Shown in pieces: positions 1 to 8,105 of a stretch of 34,609 nt of DNA. Positions within the stretch are counted from its first letter, which is position 1, and the number at the start of each line of letters is the position of its first letter. A model generated the notes under the pieces. That model ran no database searches and was not told where the DNA came from. It worked only from the letters and a program-made list of their open reading frames with translations. A program made the position numbers and the translations under genes. The DNA is from Candidatus Hydrogenedentota bacterium (GTDB lineage Bacteria > Hydrogenedentota > Hydrogenedentia > Hydrogenedentales > CAITNO01): assembly GCA_007124105.1 (NCBI GenBank), contig SLFT01000334.1:1-34609 (forward strand), written 5' to 3'.

Positions 1-660
1 AATATCCATGAGGACTGCGACGCGCGACTTGCGCGCATTGCCAGGGACGCGCCGCGACGGCTGCTTATTTCCATCGGCGGAGCGGGCGCGCAACAGCAAT
101 TGCTTTTAAAGATATTGAACCACCTGATGCCGCAAATACGGGCGCGAAAACTTGCCCTGTTCCTGAACTGCGGCGACCACCGAAACGCCCTGGCCTATTT
201 TGGCAAGAAAGTATCCGGGTTCAAACAACTGGCCATACACCATACCGAGTGGCCGGAAATGGAGACTTTTGCGGCGACCGCGCGAAAAAGCGCCGTATCC
301 GGCTTGCACGTGTTCTGTCACGACAACCCATTTGCGGCGGTATACGCCACCAACATGCTGATGCGCGCGGCTGATATCCTGCTGACCAAACCCAGTGAAC
401 TGGCCTATTACCCCATCCCCAAACTCTTACTCCAGCGGGTCGGCGGTCACGAGGCCTGGGGCGCGATACGCGCCGCCGAAATCGGCGACGGCACCCCGGA
501 ATGCACAGGCGCGCCCTTCACGCTGCGCGCACTGGACGCGCTCCTGACCGAAGGAGACCTGTTGGCATTATATTGCAGTCAGATTAAACGCCTCCATGAT
601 CAAGGCATTTACGACGGCGCCTATCGCGCCGTTGACCTGGCCACGGGACTGGCCGTATGA
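1..660 (+). CDS. GT-B glycosyltransferase-like protein, C-terminal part (cut by left edge)
   Basis: The frame is open from base 1, so the gene begins outside the window; the ATG at 100 is internal. About 219 residues are visible. The segment LLISIGGAGAQQ near the start resembles the glycine-rich opening of the C-terminal Rossmann half of MurG/GT28-type glycosyltransferases. The later ADILLTKPSELAYYP resembles the nucleotide-sugar or acceptor-site loop (ADxxxTKPG) of that fold. The strict GGS/GGQG signature is not present, so donor and acceptor cannot be named. It may belong to a family annotated only as a domain of unknown function. The stop TGA at 658-660 is followed by about 215 bases before the next gene, which has its own promoter, so co-transcription is not required. 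The fold assignment is moderately supported; the catalytic role is inference. Confidence 0.6.
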   Translation, partial: NIHEDCDARLARIARDAPRRLLISIGGAGAQQQLLLKILNHLMPQIRARKLALFLNCGDHRNALAYFGKKVSGFKQLAIHHTEWPEMETFAATARKSAVSGLHVFCHDNPFAAVYATNMLMRAADILLTKPSELAYYPIPKLLLQRVGGHEAWGAIRAAEIGDGTPECTGAPFTLRALDALLTEGDLLALYCSQIKRLHDQGIYDGAYRAVDLATGLAV

Positions 661-719
661 ATGCATGGTAACGCGGTGAGGCACACATGGGGCAGTGGAT
701 GTTGATGCCAGTACATTAT

Positions 720-756
720 CCCGCGCATCTCATCAGATTTCTGTTGCGCTGACGCC
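720..756 (+). repeat. Dispersed intergenic repeat, left-arm copy A
   Basis: The stretch begins CCCG and contains CATCAGATTTCTGTTGCGC. It matches the left arm of the complete element at 12797-12971, with 12 of 17 bases identical across the terminal segment and a longer match through the core. No matching right arm is visible before the kinase gene. It lies just upstream of the kinase promoter. Confidence 0.5.
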
Positions 757-793
757 CGTTACAGTATTTATGGTTTCGCTACTCATAATAGTT

Positions 794-823
794 TTGATAC
801 GTCTCCAAAAGGTCTGCTACACT
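794..823 (+). promoter_or_regulatory. Sigma-70-like promoter for the IolC-like kinase
   Basis: TTGATA (794-799) and TACACT (818-823) are separated by 18 bases. This would start transcription near 830 and leave a leader of about 45 bases before the ATG at 876. It is a prediction from consensus only. Confidence 0.5.
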
Positions 824-875
824 TGCCTTAGCGTCGTTCAACCACTTCAGCGGCGCGATTGCGTGGGAGACGCTT

Positions 876-1904
876 ATGACGGAAAAAATACTTTATGATT
901 CCCTGCACATGGGTCGTTCGTCCATTGACTTGTATAGCGACGATGTGGGCGCGCCCTTTGTGGAGATTACCCGATTTGCCGCTTATGTGGGCGGTTCGCC
1001 GCTGAACATCAGCGTGGGCGGGCGGCGGCTCGGGATGAACACGGCGGTGTTGACCGCTTTGGGCGCAGACCCGGTGGGCGACTTTATTCTCCATTTTCTG
1101 GAGCGTGAAGGGGTGGAGACCGGGTTCATTCCCCGTAAGCCCGGCCGTCGCACCAGCGCCGTGGTGCTCGGCATCGAGCCGCCCGACAAATTCCCCCTGG
1201 TCTATTACCGGGACAATTGCGCCGACATCGCGTTGACCATAGACGACGTGCTGGCGACGCCGGTGACGCGCTGCAAGGTGTTCCAGTTCGCCGGCACCAA
1301 TCTCTCAATGGAACCCAGCCGCAGCGCGACCTTCTTCGCGGCGGAACAGGCGCGCGCTGCGGGGGCCGAGGTGGTTTTCGACATAGATTTTCGGCCCGAC
1401 CAGTGGCACGATCCGCGCGCTTTCGGCGTGATGGCGCGGGCAATCATGCCCCTGGTGGATATCGTGCTTGGCACGGACGACGAAATTAACGCGGCCATGC
1501 TGCGCGATCCAGCCCAGATTACCCTCACCCATTCACAGGTGTCAGATACCAAGGTCGCGGGCGACGTGGACGCGGCCATTGCGCGGTTGCTCGCGCTGGG
1601 ACCACATGCGTTGGTGCAAAAACGGGGCGTTGACGGCGCAAGAACCCATGTTAAACATGAGGATGGCGGTATCCAGCAGATTGATTCGCCGGGGTACCCT
1701 GTCGAGGTGTATAACATCCTCGGCGCGGGCGACGCCTTCGCTGCGGGATTTATCTGTGGACGCGTCCGCGGCATGGACTGGCGTCAGGCGGGACGCCTCG
1801 GCGCCGCCTGCGGCGCCATAGTCGTAACCAAACATGGCTGCGCGAATTTCATGCCCACATGGGATGAGGTGATGGAATTCGTGGAAGCGCGCGACGGACT
1901 TTAA
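876..1904 (+). CDS. iolC: PfkB-family sugar kinase, 5-dehydro-2-deoxygluconokinase-like
   Basis: The protein has 342 residues, the usual length for a ribokinase/PfkB enzyme. The N-terminal substrate motif GGSPLNISVGGRRLG is at about 39-53. The C-terminal ATP/catalytic signature NILGAGDAFAAGF is at about 280-292, with the expected catalytic base Asp286. DIDFRPDQW (169-177) is typical of IolC, which phosphorylates 5-dehydro-2-deoxy-D-gluconate in inositol breakdown. A GGGAG-type ribosome site lies just before the ATG. No other iol gene is nearby, so the exact substrate rests on similarity alone; a 2-keto-3-deoxygluconate-type kinase is the main alternative. It is cytoplasmic and appears monocistronic. 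Confidence 0.8.
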   Translation: MTEKILYDSLHMGRSSIDLYSDDVGAPFVEITRFAAYVGGSPLNISVGGRRLGMNTAVLTALGADPVGDFILHFLEREGVETGFIPRKPGRRTSAVVLGIEPPDKFPLVYYRDNCADIALTIDDVLATPVTRCKVFQFAGTNLSMEPSRSATFFAAEQARAAGAEVVFDIDFRPDQWHDPRAFGVMARAIMPLVDIVLGTDDEINAAMLRDPAQITLTHSQVSDTKVAGDVDAAIARLLALGPHALVQKRGVDGARTHVKHEDGGIQQIDSPGYPVEVYNILGAGDAFAAGFICGRVRGMDWRQAGRLGAACGAIVVTKHGCANFMPTWDEVMEFVEARDGL

Positions 1905-2350
1905 TCACTATATCTGGTTCCTGTGACGCTGGCGTATCTTACGCCTCGCTCGCCCTTTGGCTTCGACACAAACCAATACGTTGTCAGCCCGTAGCCCTCG
2001 TGAAGCACAAGCGCGGCCCGACCGTCACGGGATAGGGCCTGTAACGGACAGGTGTTACTGAAACGAGTAACCATGACGTATCACATCATTTAGCCAGGAA
2101 CAAAACGAAACCGTAGACGCAGAGGACAAGTCTACTTGAATACACGTTGGCATCAACAATATGGTCAAGGAGTAGACTGTTTGACTCGCTACCATACTTT
2201 CATTCATACTCATAATGATAGGCTGACTTGTTGGAATGCCTGCGCAAATCACCAGCTGCGCATCAGGATTGCGCATAAAGTGAGCGGGCGGCGAGCGATT
2301 ATTTTACGAGGGTTTCGAACCATTTAACCAACTTTTCGGGAGACTATGTC
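1905..2350. other. 446-bp intergenic stretch with a degenerate repeat copy B
   Basis: No convincing gene is present; the open frames here lack ribosome sites and recognisable protein character. Bases 1912-1945 (GGTTCCTGTGACGCTGGCG followed by TATCTTACGCC) resemble the left arm of the element at 12797. ACGTTGTCAGCCCGTAGCC further on resembles ACGCTGTCAGCCGGCGGCC inside that element. The motif GTAGAC or its complement occurs three times between about 2110 and 2180. A ribosome site GGGAG at 2338-2342 serves the next gene. Confidence 0.4.
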
Positions 2351-4186
2351 ATGGCAGAACAAAAAAACACAAGAACGATTGTCCTGGCGCTGATACTGGT
2401 TATCGCGCTTATGGGCGTGCTGGCGTATACCTTTCTTATGGGCGACGCCCCAGCGCCAGAAGACGTACCGGCGCCGGTGGTCACCGGCGATCCCACGCTG
2501 GCAGTGCCCGATCCGCCTGACGCTGAGCCCGACGCAACACTCCCCGCAACACCTGATGTCGCCGCGCCGGCGCCGGCGGATAATCCGCCGCTTACACTTA
2601 CCGCGTTGCGGTATTTGCCCGACCAGGCACAGATAGCCGTCGGTATTCCATCTGTTGAAAGCCTGCTGGCCACGGTAGCGCCTTTTGTCCAGGAAGTAAT
2701 GAAAGACGACCTGAATGTGGAGCACGAATTAGGGTTGATTGCGCGTGACCTGGCGCGCGATATGGGCGTTGACGAATCGGATGAGCTTGCGGAAGTACTG
2801 GCCGCCATCGGTTTTGACGTCGGTCTTGGCGCCGCCGCTTTCTTCGATATGGAAGAGATGATCAAGGACGCCTTTGATGCGGCGGGAGAAATGACTGAGA
2901 GCACGGAACAAATCGCCGGGTTGCCCGATGTATCTACGGGCAAGGTCGTAGCTGTTATCCCTGTTGTTGACGGAGAGAAAGCGGAGGCGGCGCTGAAAGA
3001 GTTGACGGGCGATATGCTCGCCGGCGTACCTACGAGCGAAGAGACGGTAAACGATATAACCATCACTGTATACGAAGGTATTGCGGCGTATTTTGTAACG
3101 GAGGCTGTGCTGGCAATCGGAAATAATGTGGATATGCTCAAGCAGGCCGCCGCGCGCGAGGGTGCGCCCGCAACCATTCGCTACGGGTCGGCCACATGCC
3201 CGCCGGATGATGTGAACGAGGCGGTAATGCTTGTTTACGGCGATAGGCTGATGCCGTTCGTTGAACAGGCGGTGGGCCTGCTGGCCGAATTGCAGCCGGA
3301 AGCGCTGTTTTTTGTCCAGAGCCAACTGGAGCAAATGACGGCCATGTATGAATCAGGCGTGAACGACCCGGTTATTGCCACGTTAAGCGTCCGCGACGAC
3401 GCCATCGAACTGCAATCCAAAATAGACACCGCGGTGTATCCGGCCTTGCTGGAAAGCAGCGGTACGCCGCAGCCGTTGCGTTGGGCGCAGCTGTTGCCTG
3501 AAAATACGCTGGCATTCCTATCCCTGGGCTTCACCCCTGAATCCAAGCAGAAGATAAAAGACGTTTACATGGAAGCCATCCCAGAAGAAATGCGCACAAG
3601 CCCCGGGTTCTCCCAGGGGATGCAAATCGGCCGCACCGTTGTGGACATGATTGGCCAGGAGGTTACGCTTGGCATGACCGAACTTGATCCGATAGATTTC
3701 CCCACGCTATTGCTGTTCGTTGATCTGGAGAATCGTATGTCCGCCCAGGTATTGCTGCCAATGGTGCCGCAACTGCCGCATGACGACCCCTATCGCGATG
3801 TCCAGATTAACGCCATTAACTTCCCGTCCCCCATCCAATTCTACTTTGCGCTGGTCGAGGATGCTTTGGTGCTCTCGAATAGTGACGACGGCATCCGCAG
3901 GGTTATTGACCTGGTAAAAGACGAGGAGACCAGCGGTTTCTTCGAATCGCTTACGCCGCCCATCAACCCCGATACGCCCATGTACCAGGCGCTTTTAATC
4001 AAACCGGAATTGTACGACAGTATTGTGGCGCCGCTGTCAGCGCTTTCGGGACGGGCGTTGCCGACAGAGGCGGACACGGTATTCGACACCTTAACCGCCA
4101 TGTTTGACGATGTTCGTTTCTTTAACGAAATGCGCGACTCGTGGAACCTGACGCGCCTCAGCGTAAACAGGAAAACCTCTGATTAA
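2351..4186 (+). CDS. Membrane-anchored extracytoplasmic protein of unknown function
   Basis: The product has 611 residues. A short charged N-terminus (MAEQKNTR) precedes one hydrophobic helix (about 8-30). A Pro/Ala/Asp-rich linker (about 32-78) follows, then a large acidic soluble domain. This suggests an anchored protein with its body outside the cytoplasm. The domain opening ALRYLPDQAQIAVGIPSVESL resembles the start of DUF3352-type proteins (LPxxxxxxxxxPxxxxLL), but I do not recognise a catalytic motif. Cysteines are almost absent (one or two). The ATG at 2351 has GGGAG eight bases upstream. The gene ends at a strong hairpin terminator. No function can be given. Confidence 0.85.
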   Translation: MAEQKNTRTIVLALILVIALMGVLAYTFLMGDAPAPEDVPAPVVTGDPTLAVPDPPDAEPDATLPATPDVAAPAPADNPPLTLTALRYLPDQAQIAVGIPSVESLLATVAPFVQEVMKDDLNVEHELGLIARDLARDMGVDESDELAEVLAAIGFDVGLGAAAFFDMEEMIKDAFDAAGEMTESTEQIAGLPDVSTGKVVAVIPVVDGEKAEAALKELTGDMLAGVPTSEETVNDITITVYEGIAAYFVTEAVLAIGNNVDMLKQAAAREGAPATIRYGSATCPPDDVNEAVMLVYGDRLMPFVEQAVGLLAELQPEALFFVQSQLEQMTAMYESGVNDPVIATLSVRDDAIELQSKIDTAVYPALLESSGTPQPLRWAQLLPENTLAFLSLGFTPESKQKIKDVYMEAIPEEMRTSPGFSQGMQIGRTVVDMIGQEVTLGMTELDPIDFPTLLLFVDLENRMSAQVLLPMVPQLPHDDPYRDVQINAINFPSPIQFYFALVEDALVLSNSDDGIRRVIDLVKDEETSGFFESLTPPINPDTPMYQALLIKPELYDSIVAPLSALSGRALPTEADTVFDTLTAMFDDVRFFNEMRDSWNLTRLSVNRKTSD

Positions 4187-4198
4187 TTCGCTTTCCTC

Positions 4199-4235
4199 AC
4201 GCACCCGGACGGCAACCGTCCGGGTGCGTTGTTTT
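4199..4235 (+). terminator. Rho-independent terminator
   Basis: A 14-bp perfect stem (ACGCACCCGGACGG, 4199-4212, pairing with 4216-4229) has a three-base loop CAA and is followed by TGTTTT. It separates the 611-residue gene from the ThuA-like gene. Confidence 0.9.
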
Positions 4236-4297
4236 CGTATTGCAACGATATGGCATTTCGCCATACCAATATACTTATCACTACAGGAGACTTAACC

Positions 4298-5146
4298 ATG
4301 AATCACATAGCCTTACTGCTTATGCCGCTGGTGCTGTGCTGCTTGCTCGCCAACGCCGTTGCAACAGAAACCGCGCCGCGCCCCCGCATCCTGCTGTTGA
4401 CAAAATCATCCGGATTTGAACATAGCGTTATCAAACACGACAGGCGTGGAACCAGCCACGTGGAACGTATCCTGACGCCTCTGGTTGACGAAATGGGCGG
4501 TTCACTTTTATGTACAAAAGACGCGAGCCTGATAAATGCCGAAACGCTCGAGGACTATGACGTGGTTATCTTTTACACATCAGGCGTGCTTACCGAAGTG
4601 GGCGAAGACGGCAATCCGGCTATGACCGAAGAGGGACTGGAAGCGTTGTTCGCCTGGATTCGCAACGGCGGCGGTTTCATCGGATTCCATTCCGCCACGG
4701 ATTCGTTCCGAAGCAACGGCGACACGCCCACGCCGTATATCGAAATGCTCGGCGGCGAGTTTATCACTCACGGCGCACAGTTCGAGGGAACAATCCGAAA
4801 TGTCAGCGCAGGCCATCCCGCAGCGAAATCATTGCCGGAAAGCTGGGACATACAAGACGAGTGGTATTTGTTTCGCCATTTGAACAAGGAGCATCTCCAT
4901 GTGCTGGCCTTGCTCGAAATAGGCGATGAACGGCAGAAGCAGAAAATGTATGACATCCCTGATTACCCCATGATCTGGTGTCGCGCTTATGGTGACGGAC
5001 GCGTACTGTATAACGGCATGGGCCACCGCGAGGATGTCTGGGAACACCCCACATTCAAGGCCCTGGTGGAAGAGCATATCCGCTGGGCCGCCGGAGAGGG
5101 TTCCTTGAATGCCGATCCAAACTACGAGGCAGTAGGGCTGGACTAG
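4298..5146 (+). CDS. Secreted ThuA-like domain protein
   Basis: The 282-residue protein starts at the ATG at 4298, where AGGAGA lies seven bases upstream and the N-terminus becomes a clean signal peptide (MNHIALLLMPLVLCCLLANA). An upstream in-frame ATG at 4229 overlaps the preceding terminator and is unlikely. The mature part has the ThuA (class I glutamine-amidotransferase-like) pattern: ILLLTKSSGFEHSV, DYDVVIFYTSG, then GGGFIGFHSATDSF and YGDGRVLYNGMGH. In PVC and Bacteroidota genomes such proteins are usually secreted and linked to sugar metabolism, but their reaction is not established. It lies 71 bases before the phosphodiesterase gene and is probably co-transcribed with it. Confidence 0.85.
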   Translation: MNHIALLLMPLVLCCLLANAVATETAPRPRILLLTKSSGFEHSVIKHDRRGTSHVERILTPLVDEMGGSLLCTKDASLINAETLEDYDVVIFYTSGVLTEVGEDGNPAMTEEGLEALFAWIRNGGGFIGFHSATDSFRSNGDTPTPYIEMLGGEFITHGAQFEGTIRNVSAGHPAAKSLPESWDIQDEWYLFRHLNKEHLHVLALLEIGDERQKQKMYDIPDYPMIWCRAYGDGRVLYNGMGHREDVWEHPTFKALVEEHIRWAAGEGSLNADPNYEAVGLD

Positions 5147-5217
5147 AACACGATCAATACAAGACCCGCATACACAACGAGCGTACTGGGGTACGCCCCT
5201 AAAGAAGGAGAGAAAAC

Positions 5218-6006
5218 ATGACAAGACCGGTTTGTCTAATTATTGTAATGCTTACGTGCTGTACTGTTGTGGCGGCAAAAGACTTGGAGATTGTGGCGCA
5301 TCGCGGCGCGAACCACCTGGCCCCGGAAAATACGCGCGCCGCCGCGCAAGCCTGCATTGATCTGGGGGTGCATTATGTGGAGGTGGACGTGCATCAAAGC
5401 CGCGACGGCGTGTTCTACATCATGCATGATCGCACTGTCAATCGCACCACGGGCGGCGTTGGTTTCCTTGCGTTAATGGACTCGGAAGATATAGACCAAC
5501 TGGACGCGGGCAGTTGGTATTCCCCCGAATTCAAAGGCGAACCCGTACCGAGGCTCAAAGAGTATCTGGAATGGATCAAGGGAAAAGCCAAGGTGTATCT
5601 CGACGTGAAAGCGGGCAACATGCAGGACTTAATTGATGTTGTTTATGAAACCGGATTTGAAGACGAGTGTTTCTTCTGGTTTGGCGACGATGCGCTGCTG
5701 GAAGAATTTCGCGCCTTGGACAAAGACCTGAAACTCAAGATTAACGCGCACACGCCAGTGGAAGTTGTGGCGGCCGTTGAAAACTATAACGCCGCCATCG
5801 TGGAAACGCAGCTAGCATCGCTCACTCCCGAATTTGTCGCCGCGTGCCGTAAACACGACGTAAAAATCATGGTCTATGAACGGGAGGACACCCCCGAGAT
5901 GTATCGTCGCATCATGGCGTCCGAGGCGGACATGATAAATCTCGATCGTCCCGAACTCTTTGTGGAAGTACGCGACGCAGTTAAGGCAGAAGCGGCTAAG
6001 GAATAA
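5218..6006 (+). CDS. Secreted glycerophosphodiester phosphodiesterase (GDPD family)
   Basis: The 262-residue protein has a signal peptide (about 1-20, ending VVAA) and a TIM-barrel GDPD domain. Visible catalytic and metal residues are in AHRGAN (His28, Arg29), APENT (Glu37), VEVDVH (Glu55, Asp57) and MHDRTVNRTT (His70). This pattern matches GlpQ/UgpQ enzymes, which release glycerol-3-phosphate from deacylated phospholipids; the periplasmic location follows from the signal peptide. AAGGAGAG lies just before the ATG. It sits between the ThuA-like gene and the purine gene with short gaps, so the three probably form one transcript. Confidence 0.88.
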   Translation: MTRPVCLIIVMLTCCTVVAAKDLEIVAHRGANHLAPENTRAAAQACIDLGVHYVEVDVHQSRDGVFYIMHDRTVNRTTGGVGFLALMDSEDIDQLDAGSWYSPEFKGEPVPRLKEYLEWIKGKAKVYLDVKAGNMQDLIDVVYETGFEDECFFWFGDDALLEEFRALDKDLKLKINAHTPVEVVAAVENYNAAIVETQLASLTPEFVAACRKHDVKIMVYEREDTPEMYRRIMASEADMINLDRPELFVEVRDAVKAEAAKE

Positions 6007-6041
6007 ACTTGTACAATCATCTGAGTCAAGGAGAGTGAACC

Positions 6042-7160
6042 ATGTCGGAAAAAGACCTGAAGGCCATGTACCGTACCCGTACGGAGGGACAGTTCCCTGA
6101 GACCATCGAACTACTCGGCCGTGGTTATGTGAAAGTGGAAGACCTGCGATACGGCACCAATCCCCATCAGCCGGCCGCGTATTACAAGCCTGGCGACGCT
6201 TCCGGACTGGCGCTCGGCGCGTACACCATGCTGAAGACGGGCAAAAGCGGCCTGTCCCAGACCAACCTCGAGGATATGCATCACGCCATCGGCATCCTCA
6301 AATACATGGAACGCCCCACTTGCGCCGTGATGAAGCATTGCAACCCTTCGGGCGCGGCAATCAAACAGGACGGCATGAGCCTTGTCGAAGTTTATCAGCG
6401 GGCGCGCGACGCGGATGCGCAGGCGGCATTCGGCAGCGTTGTCGCTTTCAATGTTGAAGTAGACGCCGATACCGCGACGGAAATCATGCAGACCATTGTC
6501 GAAGGAGTTGTCGCGCCCGGCTTTTCCGAAACGGCCCTCGCAGTATTCAACGACTTTGACACATTCAAGCGGAATAAGGCCATTCGCATTGTGCGTACGC
6601 CCCCGTTCGACGGTCTGCCAAAGTATACAGACGATACGCCCAACGCCTGGGAAATAAAGGTGTTTGACGACGGGTCGGTGGTGCTGGCGCAACCCTATCT
6701 TTCGCGCCTGAAGTCAGCCAGTGACTTTATCGCTGCATACAACGACCATCCAAAAAAGGGGCGTATGGACATTGCGCGTCAACCAACAGCGCAGGAGTTG
6801 GACGATTTACTGTTCGCATGGCGGGTTAATCTGCATGTACGCTCGAACGGTGTTGTTATCGCGCGCAATGGCCAAACCCTCGCGGTGGGCACGGGCGAAC
6901 AGGACCGCGTGGGCGCCGTGCAACAGGCCATCCTCAAGGCACAGTCAAAGTACCAGGGCAACGAATCGCTGACGGGCGCTGTGATGGCATCTGACGGCTT
7001 CTTCCCCTTCCGCGACGCTGTGGATGCCGCAACCGAAGCGGGCATCACCGCCATTGCACAACCTGGCGGCAGCGTGAACGACTACGACGCCATCGCGGCG
7101 TGTAATGACAAAGGCGCCGCCATGGTATTTACCATGGAACGCTGCTTCTCGCATCACTGA
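6042..7160 (+). CDS. Single-domain AICAR formyltransferase (PurH C-terminal type)
   Basis: The 372-residue protein covers only the transformylase half of bifunctional PurH (about 520 residues). It begins almost at the domain boundary (VEDLRYGTNPHQPAAYY, 31-48). The catalytic Lys-His pair is in AVMKHCNPSG (Lys98-His99). The C-terminus SDGFFPFRDAVDAATEAGIT, then QPGGS and MVFTMERCF, matches PurH well. It should transfer a formyl group from 10-formyl-THF to AICAR, the penultimate step of IMP synthesis. The IMP cyclohydrolase (MGS-like) domain is absent here, so that step must be encoded elsewhere. AAGGAG precedes the ATG. Similar stand-alone forms have been given names such as PurH1 or PurV; I leave the symbol blank. 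Confidence 0.9.
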   Translation: MSEKDLKAMYRTRTEGQFPETIELLGRGYVKVEDLRYGTNPHQPAAYYKPGDASGLALGAYTMLKTGKSGLSQTNLEDMHHAIGILKYMERPTCAVMKHCNPSGAAIKQDGMSLVEVYQRARDADAQAAFGSVVAFNVEVDADTATEIMQTIVEGVVAPGFSETALAVFNDFDTFKRNKAIRIVRTPPFDGLPKYTDDTPNAWEIKVFDDGSVVLAQPYLSRLKSASDFIAAYNDHPKKGRMDIARQPTAQELDDLLFAWRVNLHVRSNGVVIARNGQTLAVGTGEQDRVGAVQQAILKAQSKYQGNESLTGAVMASDGFFPFRDAVDAATEAGITAIAQPGGSVNDYDAIAACNDKGAAMVFTMERCFSHH

Positions 7161-7207
7161 GCCACGGCGCCAGAATTGCTGGCGGCATTACATCCGCAAC
7201 TCAAGCG

Positions 7208-7245
7208 CTTCTCTGCGCCCCATCTATTTATGGGGCGCAGAGAAG
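7208..7245. terminator. 16-bp perfect hairpin between convergent genes
   Basis: CTTCTCTGCGCCCCAT (7208-7223) pairs perfectly with 7230-7245 around the loop CTATTT. It lies between the convergent AICAR transformylase and histone-like genes. Neither side has a strong T-run, so it is a probable bidirectional terminator or mRNA 3'-end stabiliser. Confidence 0.65.
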
Positions 7246-7302
7246 TATTGCGTTTGAGGAACTGCGCAGTTTCCGTTTCGCGCAGGGCACAAAACTGTCG
7301 CG

Positions 7303-7617
7303 TTATTTCTTCGCGGCAGGCTTTTGCTTGGCGGTGGGCTTCTTCTTCGCTGCGGGTTTCTTCTTTGCCGCAACCTTCTTCGCAGCAGGCTTCTTCTTCG
7401 CTACGGCCTTTTTCTTGGCGGCGGGCTTCTTCTTTGCCGCAACTTTCTTCGCTGCAGGCTTCTTCTTTGCTACAGCCTTTTTCTTGGCGGCGGGCTTCTT
7501 CTTTGCCGCAACTTTCTTCGCTGCGGGCTTCTTCGCTACAGCCTTCTTCTTGGCGGCGGGCTTCTTTTTCGCCACGGCCTTCTTCTTCGCAGCAGGCTTC
7601 TTCTTCGCTGGGGCCAT
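7303..7617 (-). CDS. Histone H1-like Lys/Ala/Pro-rich DNA-binding protein
   Basis: The 104-residue protein is almost entirely Lys, Ala and Pro in AKKKPAAKK(A/V)A repeats, like the C-terminal tails of eukaryotic histone H1, chlamydial Hc2 and AlgP. The start at 7617 has GGAGA seven bases upstream; longer readings to 7755 add a different, non-basic N-terminus and are rejected. The DNA shows a 69-base direct repeat (7382-7450, 7451-7519, and a shortened third copy from 7520), giving 23-residue protein units that can expand or contract by slippage. It is presumably a nucleoid protein that binds DNA electrostatically. Its exact role cannot be read from the sequence. Confidence 0.8.
   Translation of the reverse strand: MAPAKKKPAAKKKAVAKKKPAAKKKAVAKKPAAKKVAAKKKPAAKKKAVAKKKPAAKKVAAKKKPAAKKKAVAKKKPAAKKVAAKKKPAAKKKPTAKQKPAAKK
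7382..7560 (-). repeat. 69-bp direct repeats inside the histone-like gene
   Basis: Near-identical units start at 7382, 7451 and 7520, each opening GC(A/T)GC(A/G)GGCTTCTTC on the plus strand. The third unit is shortened. The period is a multiple of three, so copy-number change would keep the frame. Confidence 0.7.
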
Positions 7618-7840
7618 TTTCGTTTCTCCTTTTGTTGTTTTGGCCTTCTCCCACTTGATCAATAATTCGGCACACCCGTAAAAAACGGGCGGCCAAAACG
7701 TTGCCGTCACCATAACGAACAACGTCGAAAACAGGCGCATACCTGTTAACGTCACAACAACAGATCACGCAATTTCTAAGAACACTACTGACGGCAGACA
7801 TGCCGCCGCGTGTACTCCACAACGGGATCACGATTCAAGT

Positions 7841-7873
7841 AAAAAAAACCTGACAGCGAATTCAGCCGTCAGG
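7841..7873 (-). terminator. Rho-independent terminator for the small membrane protein gene
   Basis: Read on the minus strand, CCTGACGGC (7873-7865) pairs with GCTGTCAGG (7857-7849) with one mismatch around a seven-base loop. It is followed directly by eight T residues. The stop codon of the 78-residue gene lies within the stem. Confidence 0.85.
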
Positions 7874-8105
7874 CAAATACAATCTCTACATCTTCTGTTA
7901 TCGAAGGCGTTGTAATACATCCAAAAGAAAAAAAACACAAGGAATCAGTCGCGCTGTTCACGCCGTAATCATGCGCCCACTGCGGAACCCTGTCAGCAAT
8001 GGCGGCGCAGCGCGACAGGGCGCCGCTGAAAAAGACAACACGCAACACGCAAACCATACCGAGAAGAAAAACCGAGAACCCGCAAAGGGCGCACAATCCA
8101 TCCAT
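7869..8105 (-). CDS. Small membrane protein of unknown function
   Basis: The reading frame extends upstream to a TTG at 8171, but the ATG at 8105 has a clear ribosome site (GGGAGA, eight bases upstream) and gives a 78-residue product. One hydrophobic helix runs from about residue 5 to 29 (CALCGFSVFLLGMVCVLRVV). A short polar tail follows and the C-terminus is again hydrophobic. The stop codon falls inside a classic hairpin plus T8 terminator, which supports a real transcript in this direction. Four or five cysteines are unusual for so short a protein. I recognise no family. The region is AT-richer than its neighbours, so a recent or fast-evolving gene is possible. Confidence 0.5.
   Translation of the reverse strand: MDGLCALCGFSVFLLGMVCVLRVVFFSGALSRCAAIADRVPQWAHDYGVNSATDSLCFFSFGCITTPSITEDVEIVFA

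Noticed and set aside
2300..2330. Possible tRNA fragment (GGTTTCGAACC)
   Set aside because: Only a T-loop-like sequence is present; no cloverleaf or acceptor stem can be formed around it.
7382..7560. CRISPR-like regular repeats
   Set aside because: The 69-base units are contiguous coding repeats with no unique spacers.
7328..7681. Phe/Ala-rich open frames on the plus strand over the histone-like gene
   Set aside because: They are mirror images of the AAG/GCC codon repeats on the minus strand and have no signals of their own.
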